Shown: positions 1 to 12,399 of the stretch, in pieces
How the letters are laid out: every line of letters starts with the position of its first letter
Numbering within the stretch: the first letter of the stretch is position 1
Assembly: GCA_016858145.1 (NCBI GenBank)
Contig: JAEHOE010000110.1
Span: forward strand, 124,001-188,000
Direction of reading: 5' to 3'
Source: Edaphochlamys debaryana
Lineage: Eukaryota; Chlorophyta; Chlorophyceae; Chlamydomonadales
Length of the DNA: 64,000 nucleotides
Notes under the pieces: generated by a model
Database searches by the model: none
What the model saw: the letters and a program-made list of their open reading frames with translations, nothing else
What the model was told of the DNA's origin: nothing
Made by a program: the position numbers and the translations under genes

Positions 1-3000
1 CACCTTGCCGTCCCCGTTAATGTCCGCCTGGTCGAACAGCTGATCAGCGTAGTCCAGCGCCTGAGGAAACAAGGGCGAAGGGCCAAGACGCAATCAGCTC
101 AAACCACAAACACCCTTTTCTCTCTGCCTGTTCTTCCGCTCGCGCCGCGCCCGGGCCTCCGGCTCCATCATCTCTACAGCCTCCCCTCCGCCCGCCTCCC
201 TCCCGCTAGTGCTCCCCTCTCCCTCCGGCCCGCAGGCAACCTTCCGTCCCTCCAACCTTCCAGCTTCCACCCCCACCCCCCCGCACCACACCCGCCCCCA
301 CCTTGGGCTGGTCGATGGTGGATGCGTCCCCCAGGGCCCAGATGGAGCCGTCGCTGCCCTTGACGCGCAGGCAGTCGTCGGTGAGAACGGACCTGGGGGG
401 GGAGGGGGGGGATAGAACGGGGAGGAAAGGCGGGAGGGGTATGGGTGCGCGCGTGGTAGGGGGGGCTGCTCGCTCGTGGGCTCGTAACAGCAGTGCCCAG
501 CAACGGCGGGGGCCCGGCGGGGCGGGGGCGCATCTGGCCTGGGGGGGCCTCACTCACCGCCCCCTGCCCCGCGGGGGCGACACCGCCGAGGAGGGGGAGC
601 CACCCGACCCGCGATGCCCCCCGGCCTGGGCCTGGGCCTGGGCCTGGGCCTGGGCCTGGGCCTGGGCCTGGGCCTGGGCCCGAGCTCGGGCGATGCCCCC
701 CAGCCCGAGCCTGGGCCTGGCCGAGACTCCCTCGTCCCGTCCCTGCCCTTGCTGGCCCCCGCCCTGCCGCTTGGTCCAGGCTCGTATGACTGCCCTCGCT
801 GGGCCCACTGGCCCAGCCCGGGTGCCTCCCCGACACGACGGCCCCCTCTGACACCCCCCTCCTCCCAGCCCGCTCTCCGCCCACCGCAACCTCGCTTCAC
901 CCGCGCAACTACGTGCCGCTCTCCCTTCGCCGTCCCCAGCTCCTCCCCGGCAGCTTTTCCTGCAGCTGCTTCACCCTCCCCCTCGTGCCTCCGCCCTCGC
1001 CTTGCCTCCCCCTCCCCACCTGAAGTGGCTCTGACGTCGTGCAGCTGCTTCATCCTCCCCGCTCTTGCCTCCGCCCCCTCTTGCGTTCCCCCTTCCCTCT
1101 TGCCTCCCCCCCTTCCCTCTTGCCCCCCTCCTCCCCCTCTCTTTCCGCCCCCCCTCCCCTTCTTGCTCCCCCCCTTCTCCCCTCGGTGGTATGTACCATC
1201 GCAAGCTAAGCTTCCCTGGCGCAGGCGTAAAGACGCTCTCCCGCTTCTCAGCTTCAAACACCCTCCTTCTCCCCCCTCTTGCCCCCCTCCTCCCCCTCTT
1301 GCCCCCCCTCCCCCACCCCACCTGAAGTGGCTCTGCCCCGGCAGCTTCTCCTGCAGCTGCTTCACCAGCGGGTTCATGGCAATGCCGGTGGCCCACACGC
1401 AGGCGCCGAACCTGGGGGGTGGGGGGCGGGAAGGAAGGGAGACAGCGGGTCATAGCCTGATCCCCATGCGCTACCCCCTCCCCCTCCTCGCGAGGCGCTG
1501 CCCACGCGCACACCCCTTGGGACTCCTCCAGGTCTGTCTGAACCCCTTGTCGGCCCCCCTCCTCGCTGCACCTTCCCACCCTTTACCTCTCCCTCTCTTC
1601 GCCCCCCCCCCCTCTCCCTCTCTAACCCCCTTCGCCCCCTCACCCCCCCCCCTCACTTGATGTCGGTGGCCTCGTTGGCCTTGTTCACCACCCGCACACA
1701 GCCGTCCTCCACGGAGGCCACGCGCGAGTTGAGCACCAGCTTGACGCCTTGGGGGGTGGGGAGGATGGGTAAGAGGGGGGGGTACGGGGAGGGGTGTGAG
1801 CGTTGAGGGGAGAGGGCGGTGGTTGGAAAGAGGGCGGTGGGGGAGAGGGGGTCAGGCTCGGGAGTCGTCTGGCTGGCGGGGCTCTCCTGACCACCCCCAT
1901 ACCCCCGCCGTCACCTCCGGTAGCCCGCTGTCCCCTGTGCACCCCGCCCCGCCTTCCGCCCCTCGGCCCGTCTGCGATTGGACTTGACCTGCCAGACCTC
2001 TGCCACTCTGCTCGCCCCCCGCCCATCCGCTCTCCCCACCCCGTAACCCCAACTGCCACCCCCGCCCCACCCGCTCGCTTGAACTGCTCGGCCGTGTAGA
2101 TGCTGATCTGCCTGTCGTACGTCGACAGCACGTGATCCATGAGCTCGATGATGTAGATGGAGGCCTGTTCGGGGGGCGGGTGGGGAGGAGGCAAGGGGTG
2201 GGGGTCAGGCGCACGGCACGGACTGTTGGGAAGTCATCCACTGATCGCCCCCCTGCCTGATGCCCACCCTCTCTTCTTCACGCCTCCAACCCCTCCCTCC
2301 CTCCCTCCCTCCACACCCCCTGTAACTCCCCCCCGCCCAAAGCCTCCCCCCTCTCACGTCCTTGGCGATGTTGGGGTAGAGCTTATGCAGATCCTCCTCA
2401 ATCATGTCGTACAGCTCCGCCGCCACCTCCACGCCCGTGGGCCCGCCGCCCACCACCACGAACGTCAGCAGGCGCTTGCGCTCCTGACAGGGGGGGGAGG
2501 GGGATCGGGGGGAGGGACGGTTCCAGGGTTCGGCAAGCTTCGAGACCCCCATCCCCGTCCCCTGTCTCCAATCCCCTTGCCCTTGGCCCTCGACGAAACC
2601 GCCCATCGGCCATCGCTGCATCATTACCACCACCAAACACCCCTCAGCCCTCCCCTCCCCCCCCCCCCCAACCACACCCCAGCCCTCCCCTCTTCCCCCC
2701 AACCACACTCCAGCCCTCCCCTCCCCCCCCCCACCACCCCCACCTCCTCGGGGGTGGCCGGCAGCGCCGCCCGCTCGAAGCACTCCGACACGCGGGCCCG
2801 CAGGCGCGAGGCGTCCTCGATGGACTTGAAGTAGGTGCAGTACTGGTCCACGCCCTTGATGCCAAACGTGTTGTTCACCGAGCCCACCTGCGGTTGTGTG
2901 GCGGTTTGTGGGGTTGCTGATGTGCTTTCAGGTGCACGTTGCGATTTGGCCTGTGGACAACGCACTCCCGGCCGCGAGCCGACCCACATCGGCGGCGCCC

Positions 3001-4626
3001 CAACTGTCCAACCGCCAACCGCTCAACCGCCAAACGGCCAACCGCCAACTCACGCTCATGACGAGCACGTCGTAGCTCATCTTGAAGCAGGCCGCGTCCA
3101 GGCCCGCGTCCTCGGGGAAGCAGCAGACCAGCTCCTTCTTGACGGGGTCAATGTCCTTGCACAGAGCCTCGTAGAACTCGCCCTAAGGGAAGAAAGGTGC
3201 AAGAGTCAAGGGGAGAGGGGAGAATACCGTCAGGAACTGAAGGGGAGAGGGGAGACTACGGTCAGGAACTGAAGGGGAGAGGGGGCCGGTGTGTCGGTGT
3301 CCTTGCACAGGGCCTCGTGAATTTGCCCTGGGGGGCGAAACAGCGGGGAATGGAAGGATTCTCAGGGCCGTCACAGCGGGTGGGGTGAGGTGGGATGCGG
3401 GGCACGCGTGCGGGCTGTTGAGTCGGTGTCTGGGCGTAGGGGGGTGAGAGGGCACTGGGGAGGCCTGAGTGCGTTGTGCAGAGGCGGTGCGGGCAGGCGT
3501 CCGCAGGGGCCAGGCCTGGGGGTCACGGGAGGCTGTCCGAGATGCCACGCAGGCCGTAGGCGTGTGGCAGGGGGGTGCTGACCCTGACCCACAGGCTATG
3601 CGTCTAGTGTGGAGGTTGCACTCCTGACTTCCGTGCCCTGTCCTCCACGGAGTGCGTGGTCCATTGGCCCTGGGCGCGTGGCCCCACGGCGTTCCACGTA
3701 CCCTCTGCAGCCAGGGCTAGCCCCGGCCCCCCGGCAGGATGCCACCCGACCCGCCGCCGTGCCTATCCACTTTGCTTCGTTGTGGCTGTGGGGTCACTGT
3801 CCTGCCCCCGAATTGCCGCACCTTGCCAACTAGGAAGTGGCGAACCGGCTCCACGATGGACCTGCGGGCGGGTCGGGTTCGGGACAATCCCACAAACACG
3901 CACACGTAGTGGGAACCGGCAGGGCCTCGGGCCACGACAGGCGTGGAGACCCCGCGCAATCCCAGCAGCCGCGGATGTGGCTGTCTTCCCGAACGCCACG
4001 TACCGCTCCTCCATCGTGCCGGTCGCCACAGCCGGTAGCAGCGGCGTGTAGAGGAAGTAGTTGCGCGGAGACACCACGATGACCTCGTACATCTCGCTGC
4101 AGCAAGGCACATGGACGCGTTGTAAACAGCAGGCCGGGCAATCAATTGGAGACTCAACATCCTTCCGACGAACCCTTGGGACGCGCCGCTGCCGGTTGGT
4201 TCTCAGAACCAAAGAGGATACCCACCTGATGTTAGCGGGCAGGGCCTTGATGAAGCTCATCGCGCCCCAGCCCGAACCCAGCACCACGAGGCGTGGCCGG
4301 GTCTTGGACACGGGCATGTCCAGCGAAGTGTAGATCTCTCGCTCCTTGGCCGGGCCATCCTACACACCGTGGGAGCGCCGAGCTTGTGGGCCCAAGCAGC
4401 CGAACATGAAGGTCCAGCAAGCCGACACAGCCTTCCAACGCACCGCCGCTTTAGAGGGCGCGTCCGGGGTCATCACGGCCTTGCATTGAAGTGGTCTCCG
4501 GGAGGCACACGCGCGGACGGTCGAAGAGCGAGGGCAGCCGACGCGCGCAAGCCCAGCGACTTGCCGCGTGGCACGCCCCTCCGCGCGGCCGCTGGCCTGA
4601 ACCCTGCCTCCTCGCTGCAGCTGCAT
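1..4626 (-). CDS. Type II NAD(P)H dehydrogenase (NDH-2) with EF-hand, plant NDB-like; partial, runs off the left edge
   Basis: Non-proton-pumping flavoenzyme moving electrons from NAD(P)H to quinone, normally on a mitochondrial (sometimes plastid) membrane. Exons on the minus strand: 4359-4226, 4096-4004, 3861-3822, 3182-3054, 2887-2744, 2483-2358, 2164-2071, 1747-1657, 1411-1322, 392-302, 60-1. All junctions are GT-AG and phases close exactly. A probable first exon 4626-4477 (50 aa, Arg/Ala/Ser-rich, transit-peptide-like) joins in frame but uses a weaker donor. Visible motifs: FAD-binding VVLGSGWGAMSF near the N-terminus, SPRNYFLYTPLLP, NAD(P)H-binding VVVGGGPTGVEVAAEL, CVWATGIAMNP and IWALGDAS. 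The last exon in view encodes QADINGDGKV, a canonical EF-hand loop placed directly after the second FAD motif, as in Ca2+-regulated plant NDB enzymes. About 414 residues are in view; the C-terminal membrane-binding part lies outside. The enzyme family is certain; NDB-type regulation is inferred from the EF-hand. Confidence 0.93.
622..680. repeat. Hexanucleotide tandem repeat (GGCCTG)n in an NDH-2 intron
   Basis: About ten uninterrupted copies of a six-base unit inside the intron between the exons ending at 1322 and starting at 392. It creates long open Gly-Leu, Pro-Gly and Ala-Trp frames that are not genes. The CCTGGG-type G-runs could form G-quadruplexes. Confidence 0.9.
943..1055 (-). repeat. 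Partial copies of an NDH-2 exon end lying in the next intron
   Basis: Positions 943-975 resemble 1336-1366, and 1014-1053 resemble 1314-1334 plus 1352-1364. These are the 3' end and splice donor of the exon 1411-1322. The copies lie downstream in the transcript, inside the following intron, and are decayed. They look like remnants of tandem duplication rather than used exons. Confidence 0.65.
2637..2735. repeat. C-rich minisatellite in an NDH-2 intron
   Basis: Three imperfect copies of a roughly 30-40 base unit containing CAACCACAC and AGCCCTCCCCTC separated by C-runs. It is intronic, between the exons 2887-2744 and 2483-2358. Confidence 0.8.
3209..3285. repeat. 32-bp direct repeat in an NDH-2 intron
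   Basis: Two almost identical 32-base units at 3209-3240 and 3241-3272, differing at a few bases, then a truncated third copy. Each holds AGGGGAGAGGGGAGA and GTCAGGAACTGA. Confidence 0.85.
3297..3333 (-). repeat. Decoy copy of an NDH-2 exon start with its acceptor
   Basis: Positions 3297-3333 repeat 3151-3187, which carry the first ~30 bases of exon 3182-3054 and its splice acceptor. The intronic copy keeps an AG acceptor but has lost one base relative to the real exon, so using it would shift the frame. It is read as a degenerate tandem duplicate. Confidence 0.6.
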
Positions 4627-7600
4627 CCTTGTGTCACCTAGAGCGAAACGGTTATGACTCTCGGTGGCCTAGGTTTCGGTGTTGGGCGTTTTGCGTTGGG
4701 ATTGGGGCGTGTTTCTATGGCACGTTCTCTTGTCTGTGAGTGGCCTTGTGTGTGTGTTGCCTCGTTCCGGAGCAACAAGAATAGTGAGTGGCTGGCGAAG
4801 AACATTGGTAAGGGGTGAGGGAGCAGGTAGGTTGGCGCGGGGCGACGTCGCCCATCGCGACCTCGAAAGTGCGGCGGCCAAACCGCGATGTTCCCTCTAC
4901 AAGACAGCTGAAAACGCAGGATAAGCGTTTCGTGCTCGCGGACGGGCAGGCGCCTCAACGGGCCGTGTTGGCCGCCGACACAGGCCTCGGGCAACGTGAA
5001 CGCGTGAGGCCGCTTTTTGCGTGTGCAGCTCGCAGGGGCTTCCGGAGGCAGGACTGTGCTGTCGCCGGCATACAGCGCCCGGTACCGCCTGGGTCCCGGA
5101 AGCAACCGCTCTGCGCCACGGGCCGTATTGCCCTCGCCGCGTCGACCCCCGTGCCCTCCCCCCCCCTTCCCCCTTCCCCCCCCCCCTCGCCAGTCCCTCA
5201 GCACCCGGCCCAGTCCTATGGCTCCTCGCTACGCCCCCCCCCCTTTGCCGCCCCCACGCACTGTCGATCAGGAGGGATGACACGCGGTCGGGATTCGGCG
5301 GACCCTCGCCTGACACCAGTGACAGGATTCGGCGGGGGGGCAAGTCTGCATTCAACGGGGGAGGGGGGACACACCTGGGATTCAGCCAAGCCCATGTCTG
5401 GCATCGGCGGGGGCCAAGTACGTATCTCAGTCTTGGTTCCTCGCCATCAGGGAAACGCGAGGCGGGGCGGCACCCCCAAGCCCCAACTGGCCCCCATTCC
5501 CTTGTCCCCCCCCTCCCGGCTCCCCGCCCCCCCCCCTGCACATACCGCAAGCGCGCTATGCTGCCGGCTCCCTGGTCCCTACAACCTCGAGCTGCGCGTG
5601 CCCTCGTCACTCGCAGAGTCACACTGCATCTAGCTTCACTCATCCACCGAGTAAGGCTTGCGGGCCGGCGCCGTCCCCTTGTTGCCCCTTCCCCGTCCCG
5701 CTCCCAGCTCCCTTCCCGCAAGACTGGAGCGTTCCTGCTGCCGCGTCCCGTGTCCCGGTTGAGCACTGGCGGCCGTGGGGGGGCTCGTCCGCTATGGCGT
5801 AGTCCCCATGAGCGGCTGCTGGGCCAAACCCGGATAGCTGCATTTTGCTTTACCAGTACCCCCGAGCGTCCTCGTTACACTGCATGTGGCTGGTCGTCCA
5901 GCCTTGCTTGCACGCTTCTCCCTTGCGTAGGGGCGCCTACAAGTAGTGATGCGAGTTGTGGCTCCGGCTGGAACGGCAACAGAGGGAGCCCGCCGCAGCC
6001 CAGTCAAGCAAGGCAAACATGTAGCCGGGGGGGGGGGAGCGGAATGGGGGCGGGGAAGCCGGGAAGGGACAAGGGTGTTGACCGCCGCGAGACGGCTCGT
6101 GATCAGCTCCGGTACCGCCATTCTCCGTCCATGCCATACAGCGCCGTGTGTGAGTCGGGGCGAGGGGGTGAAGGCATGGGGGCACGGCCCACAGGCCGGC
6201 ACAGGGGCTCCCGCACGGCCGGCGGTTTCGACAGGGAGGGAAGGGCCGCACAGCGGGGTCATCCCGTGGCTGTGCCTTGTGTTACTTCCCTCACTTGGCC
6301 TCTAGGTGGGGCAGTCACGCCCTTTCCGTGCGTCGCAGCGCTGGGCTTGCACAAGTCGTGTCCCCAAAAGGCCAAAACGCGGAACGGGCAAGAGGGGCTT
6401 CTGTGCTCGCAGGGGCCGTGCAGCGTAGTCCGGACGATGATGAAGGGGGATGCGCGGAACGGGCAAGAGGGGCACGGGGCACGGGGGCGCACCGTCACGG
6501 GGCACCGACCGGTTTCACCTCCAGCGCAGGACCCATCAACACGTGACTTACGGCCGCTTGTTTACGTTCAAGCATGAAATCCTGCGCGAGGCTCGCCCCA
6601 AAACGGCGCGGGGCAGAATGGGTCAGGACTGCCCCGCCTTACTCACTGTCCCCATGCGGATCGCATCCGCACTCGCCACATAAGTCGCGCGGCACCGCCG
6701 GCCCAGTATCTATACACCAAGCTATACTACGTGAAGCTCAGATACTTCCGTTTCCGGGCCCCTCGCGTCATTTGCGAGGGGCCCAAGCGCAGGAGCGAGT
6801 CCAGGCGTCCGGCCCCGCATGCCCAGGCCCGTCCACTCTACAGAAGCCGCGTGGGTACCGCAACGAGTCCTCGCACGAAGAGATACGACGGGGGTCACGT
6901 CCGCGGCAATGCGCTCACCGCGTGCCGTCTTGTTACCCTCACCTCCAAGGCGAAACTCAAAGGTGAGGATATGCGTATTTAGGCAGTGCCGAAGTGCTAG
7001 GTAGTTTGAGAGCGCCGCACCGGGTGAAACGGCGCTGCCTGACGCTGGAGCACCACTACAGCCTTCCTGCAGCCCTGCACTATCCTTCAGTCGAGCCACT
7101 TTATCGTTCTATTCCGTGAAGGAGCGCGGACACGGCGCCTCAGTCAGACCGTCAGGATGCTTGTCGAAACCGGGCCGCTTTGACCCGCCCTTGTGCTGCC
7201 GTCACCTCCTGCTGCACAGGCGCGAGCTCTGCCCAACAGCAGCAAGCGTGAAGGCCAGAGCACGTGGCTGACTCGGACGCCACTGCAACCGCCGGTTCCA
7301 TCTAGGTCTCTAGGTCGGTGACTCATTCCGGCCGTGGGCAAGCTGTGGTAAGTTAGCCGCAACGCGCATACTGGGCACGAACGGGGGACAGAGGTCCCCG
7401 AGGCACCTTGGGATACGGGCGCGGAGCGGGGAGGGGACCTTGAGGGGCAGCGGGCCATGGGCCGTGGCGCAGGGTTACGGCTCACGCCACGGGCTTAAGT
7501 CTGGGAGCGAATGGGTCGCTGCGGGTCTAAACAGCGGGAGGTATAGACTTGATCATGTCTGGACGATTGCATATCTCGTATAGACGTTGCCGTGGAGCGT

Positions 7601-10600
7601 GTGCATCGACGTGAGGCTGGGCATGGGCGCCGGAGGATACTTGATACAGCACTGTTCGTATGGGGGGGACGCTTAGGGATGCGAAGAAGTTTCCAGGCCG
7701 GTGGACAGTTTCGCATGGCCGAGCTCAATGGCAATCCATTTGGTGGAGTAACGGCTGGCTGCCTGTCATTGCGACACAGCCGGGGCCCGGCCTACGCCAG
7801 TGTGAAGGTGTGCGGCCGGGTTGGAATCTGAGGCTCGAGGCGTGCGGGCCGCGCCGCGGTGATAAAGAGGATTGAAGGCTGGGTCGGCTAGGGGCTGCAG
7901 GACCTGAGGACGCGCGCCGCCCCGCGCCCTGCCAAGGCAGGCCGGGAGGGCGCGTGGCTTGGCGTCCTGCAGCCCTGGATTGCCACACATGTGCTGCCGG
8001 CACAGGGCGTTACACTCCTGTCTCTTCGACAGGGGCGGCGGCCTGTGCTGCGCATTGCACGGTTTAACTGTTCTCACCATGTATCTAATTGGGCGGGGTT
8101 GCTCTGGGGCTGACGCTCAGCGGCCGCGGCTGCTGCGTTCCGGCGCCCGGAGCAGGGACGGTGGCGGATACTGGTGGAGCTAAGATTATGCGTGTGTGGA
8201 TGTTGGGAGATAGGCGCGAGCCTTGGCTGGCGGATTTGCAGAACGTGCAACTGGGTGATCAAGGCAGTTCCAGGGTGCAACGTGTGTGGCGTTTGGGGGC
8301 GCGTTGATCGAGGTGTGCGTCTGTGTGCAAAGGAGGTCATGATTTGTTCAGGTGCAGGCGGTGAACTTGATACTTGTAAGCAATGGCATACGTACCGGTG
8401 CTCTGTCCTAGTCCCCCGGGACCTCGCTGATTGCGAGGAGCTTTCCCGCCTATCCGTGCTGCCGGCGCGGGCAGCCGACTTTGTGGCGGGCGCTTGCATG
8501 CCTACGTGTAGCACAAGCAGCGAGGAGGATAGGATGGAGGGCAGGGGTAGTCGAGCGGTCAGGGGCGCGGTCCGCTGTGTCTACACAAGACCGTACGGGG
8601 CAGCACGTGGCAGCTCAGGGGGGCGCTGGTGCCATCAGGGGCCTCCTGCAACCCCGCATCAGGGCAGCAACCTTGGCGTAGTCTGCCTACAGCCCGCAGG
8701 CAGCTCTAAAGCTCTTGCTTGCTTGGCAGCACCACCGGGAGCTGGCCCGTCCTTGCACGCACTGTCGCACAGCAGGCAGGGTTGATGAATGCTTCTGGTA
8801 GCAGAGAGGAGGATGGAAGACAGAGGTGGCCGAGGGAGCGGCCTGCTGTGGCCACGCACAGCCCATTCAGCACTGGGCGTCTGGGACAGGAGAGGAAAGG
8901 GTACCACATGGCACGAGCAGTTGGGCCCCGCCCGTGCATGGGGTGACTGGACGACGGAGGGCGCGGGGCGCCGGTAGCGAATACCGCAGCAAGGGCAGTT
9001 GGGCGTTACATGGCCTCTCTTACACGCACAAGGGCATCGGCCCGAACCCCCAGACGGGCCGAAGGCCAACATGTGGTGCATCTTCTGGTGCATGACTCGG
9101 GGCATGAGCTCAACCGTGAGTTGCCAGGACCACGTCAACATGGGGGTCGCCTAACGTAATAACGAGTCCTCAAGCCGCCACTGGGACCGCTGCTTCAATT
9201 CCCTCGTTCAAGACTCTTTGTAGCCCCAGACTCTACTTCCATTCGAGGCTCGAACCTGCCGACACCACACGGAACAACAGCCCCGCCCTCCCCTCAACAT
9301 ACGCCAAGCAAGCCCCCTGCGCACCCCTTACATGATACCGATAGCCACACCCCCAACAACGGACCGCCGCCGGAAGAATGGGCCTGTCATGAGGACACGG
9401 GTGCAAAGTCATGGTGACTACAACGACAGGGAAGGCGACAGCGACGGTAACGTGTGCGGTCGGCCCCGTCATGCCATGATGCCAACCACAAGCGCGGCCC
9501 GACCCTTCGTGCCGGTCTCAAGTGCAGGACGCGCGGCCCGGCCCGTCATGCCGCGCGCAGCTGGCGGCAGCGTGTAGCCGCAGCCCCGGTCCGGGAAGGC
9601 GCCGCAGTGCGCACCAGCGGCCCTTGCCACTCGCGCACCCACTAGGTCAGAGGCAAAGAGACGCAAAAGCCATGCGTACGGGATCTTGATACCCAGATCT
9701 CAAATCTCGCCCCCTCTCGAGGCCGGTGCCGTGCATGTGGCCCGCCAATCCCCTCCACCTACTATCAAGAGCCGCAGATACCAGCGCCGTGCAACTTGCC
9801 GCGGAGCACTTGTGTCCTCGCACCATTACGCCTGGTAACTCGCCTCCCGGACCCACGCTCGGACAACCCCACACAACCAGAGCTAGGACGTGTACGGCAA
9901 TCTGGACAGACCCACTAGGAGGCACCTTGAACGGTGTCGCACAGACCCTCCCGACCTCCTTCGATCCTTTCCACCGCCACGCCGCATGGAACCCAAGGCC
10001 AGCAGTGAAGTGATCATGATACCTTTCTTGACCCATCGCAAGTCCCAAGACAGCCGGCCGCGTCGAGCTATCTGACTTCTGGCTCATAAGCTGCACGCCC
10101 CGTGGGAACCCAACACCATCACTGAAAGAACCCTGTATTAGATCATGCCAACGCGCCAAGGTAGACTACTTGCGCTGCCTCTTGCTGCCGCGCATCAAAG
10201 AAACGCAGCCCCGCAGACATCATCACTTTTGTGAAAAGCCCTCGCACACTTGTTGAAACACCGTACGGTGACCTCTGCCGCTTGGGGCGGGGTACGGTAC
10301 ACTAATGCATTTGACCGAGAGCCAGCGGCCATACACTCGCTGCTACATTGTCGCTCCATCGTGCTCTTAGAAGTGCAACTCAGCCATAAGAACTCAACGC
10401 TAGCCATGTGATCAAGAATCGAGACACGGACGCCCCGAACTACTGCCCTTGCGTCATGTGCTCTTGCCGTCCGCTTTGAAGTACCGCCGCCGCGCGCACC
10501 CGTGCACGGGCCCTCACCGGCCCACCCTATGCGTGCTTCCCGTGAACGAGCGCCTCCCTCTGCGCGCGTCTAATCCTTCCAGGTAGCAATTGCCTTTGCT

Positions 10601-11216
10601 TGCTTCGTTACGCGCGCTACCGCTCAGCATCAACACAAGTAATCTATCGCGCAGGGGCGGAACAAAGGTGGAACGACGCACTCTCGCACCCGCATCACCG
10701 TACCACAACAGTGCCTTCGCATCCAATCCATCTAGGCGCGCAGCAGTGTCGACACGTGTCGTAACCGCCAACCGGCGCCAGAACCGTGGCGCTTATTGAA
10801 TGGAGAGCCTTTTCGTTATTACGGCACTCGCTTGCTGCTTCTCAGTGCTGTGTGCTTGCGAGTCCTCAACAGTACGGAATCAACTCCTATTACGAAAGCC
10901 CAGTCCCGGCGCTTCCCGCCGACCCTTCGACCCAAACCCCACCACCAGCACTTCTAGCAAATGACCGAGATAGTTATGGCTGCTCCCACAGTGGACCTCG
11001 CCTAGCATGAGAAAGGCCGCGGCCTGCCAAGCCGAGACCCAAGCCCCCGCTCAGGCCCAAGCCTGACGGCCCCCGCAAACACAGCCCCCAGCACAGTCGC
11101 GGCAGCTGCCGCACTCAAACCGTGTCCTAGTATGGGCGCCCCCGGCGGAGCGAGTCTCGAGGGCCGAAGGGCCGGCCCAGCCGAGGCGCACCGGTGGCGG
11201 ACGCGCCCCCCCCGAG
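4627..11216. other. Long interval with no supportable gene
   Basis: The part next to 4627 should hold the 5' UTR and promoter of the NDH-2 gene. From about 4.7 to 7 kb the DNA is GC-rich with C-runs (5155-5190, 5230-5245) and a pair of ACGGGCAAGAGGGGC repeats (around 6385 and 6455). Open frames of 270-520 codons overlap each other there on both strands, show no domain and are low complexity. From about 7 to 11 kb base composition is visibly less GC-rich and frames are short. No RNA gene, LTR or transposase was recognised. Confidence 0.6.
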
Positions 11217-12399
11217 TCAGTAGGGCCCCGGGGGCCCCGTGCTGCCCTCCAGCGCCTCCAGCCCACCAGTCAGGAGCTCATCCTGAAGGGGGCGCATGGG
11301 GCAGGGTCGGTCAGGGCGGGGTCGGATGGGGCGGGGTCGGTTGATGCGGGGCGGAATCGATTGGGGCGGCCCCCTTCCCTCACACTCAGGCCCCTCACAC
11401 GCACCACGTCGTTTCCGCAGGCGAGCAGGCCACCTCTGCCTTGCCTAGCAAACGGGGTCCAATACTCCAGTACTTCCCCCCCAACCCCCCCTCATACGCA
11501 TCCCCCGTCACACGCACCCCCTCACACGCACCCCCGTCACACGCACCCCCCTCACACGCACCAGGTCGTATCCGTAGGAGGACAGCAGCCGTGTGGCCTG
11601 CTCCGGCTGCATGTCACCGCTGCAGCAGGCGGCAGGGGCGGTGGGGAGGGGCAGCGGGGAACCGGGCCGGTGAGGAGGTGAGGTGCAGGCCAAGCAGCCC
11701 TGCACATCGGCCTTTCCCTGGCTCCCTGCCCTGCCTCGCTCCTGCTTCCTCCGCCCCTCCTGACGGACTGGCAGATGCGTTTAATAGCAGTCCTGACACA
11801 CGCCCGGGCCGCAAAGCACACCTGTCGAGCATCTGGTCAATGCGCATAAGTAGTGCGGTACTGGGGCGGTCAAATGCGGGCGCCAGCTCGTCGAACTCGT
11901 CGCCGATGCGCGGGGCGGCCGGCGGGGCCACGCGCTCGGTCGGGACCTGGCGGCGCCGCGAGGGGCCTTCAGAGAGGGAGAGGCGCGGCGGGGTGCGCGT
12001 GGTGGCAGCGCTCTCATCCTGGGGGGAGCGGGGGTTGGACGGGGGCGCGGGAGTCGGTCGGCACGCCCAGGTCTGACAGCTCGTGGCCCGGCGCCTAAGA
12101 GACGACGTCGTCCCAGGCGGGAGCGCGCGGCTGCGATGCGCGCAACCGGGCGTTGTTGTTGGGCTGTGCCGGAACGAGCTTACGAACGAGCTTACCGCGA
12201 GGTGACTCCGCTCGCCCTCCTCGCTCTGGCGCCTCTGCTGCTGCTTCGCCTTGTCCTGGCGAATGAGCACGATGACCAGCGCATACGCAACTATGAAAAT
12301 CACCATGAAAAGGGTGGACAGTCCTGATGGCGCGTGCGGAACATTGCTGCCGCGAGAGTGCCCGGCGTGGCCTTGGGCGTCTCCGGGAGTCGCTATCAT
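11217..12399 (-). CDS. Small single-pass membrane protein, unknown function
   Basis: Four-exon model: 12399-12196 (ends at a GTAAG donor), 12018-11822, 11619-11562, 11282-11217 with TGA at 11219-11217. Phases close exactly, giving 174 aa. The ATG at 12399 was chosen because the longer frame upstream begins with GTG. Residues about 29-50 form one hydrophobic helix (GLSTLFMVIFIVAYALVIVL), followed by a basic, Gln-rich stretch (RQDKAKQQQRR). The middle is Arg/Pro/Ser-rich. The C-terminal part has acidic and amphipathic segments (DEFDELAPAF, QATRLLSSYGYDL, DELLTGGLEALEG) vaguely like a UBA-type helical bundle, but this is not established. A single-pass protein with the C-terminal bulk in the cytosol is inferred. 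I do not recognise the family. An intronic copy of the third exon's end lies near 11405-11441. Confidence 0.55.
11491..11562. repeat. 15-bp tandem repeat overlapping a splice donor
   Basis: About five copies of a unit like CTCACACGCACCCCC. On the minus strand each unit reads GTGCGTGTGAG, a good 5' splice site. The outermost copy is the donor of the exon 11619-11562 of the membrane-protein gene. Confidence 0.75.

Noticed and set aside
550..1398. 280-codon minus frame and 348-codon plus frame across an NDH-2 exon and introns
   Set aside because: They run through the GGCCTG repeat and C-rich intron, and the real exon pieces there lie inside the spliced NDH-2 model.
5021..6577. 518-codon open frame on the plus strand
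   Set aside because: It begins with GTG, overlaps other long frames on both strands, is Arg/Pro/Ser low complexity and shows no domain; composition explains it.
11405..11441. Possible extra exon in the small membrane-protein gene
   Set aside because: It resembles the end of exon 11619-11562 with its donor, but no acceptor keeps the frame, while skipping it joins the flanking exons in phase.
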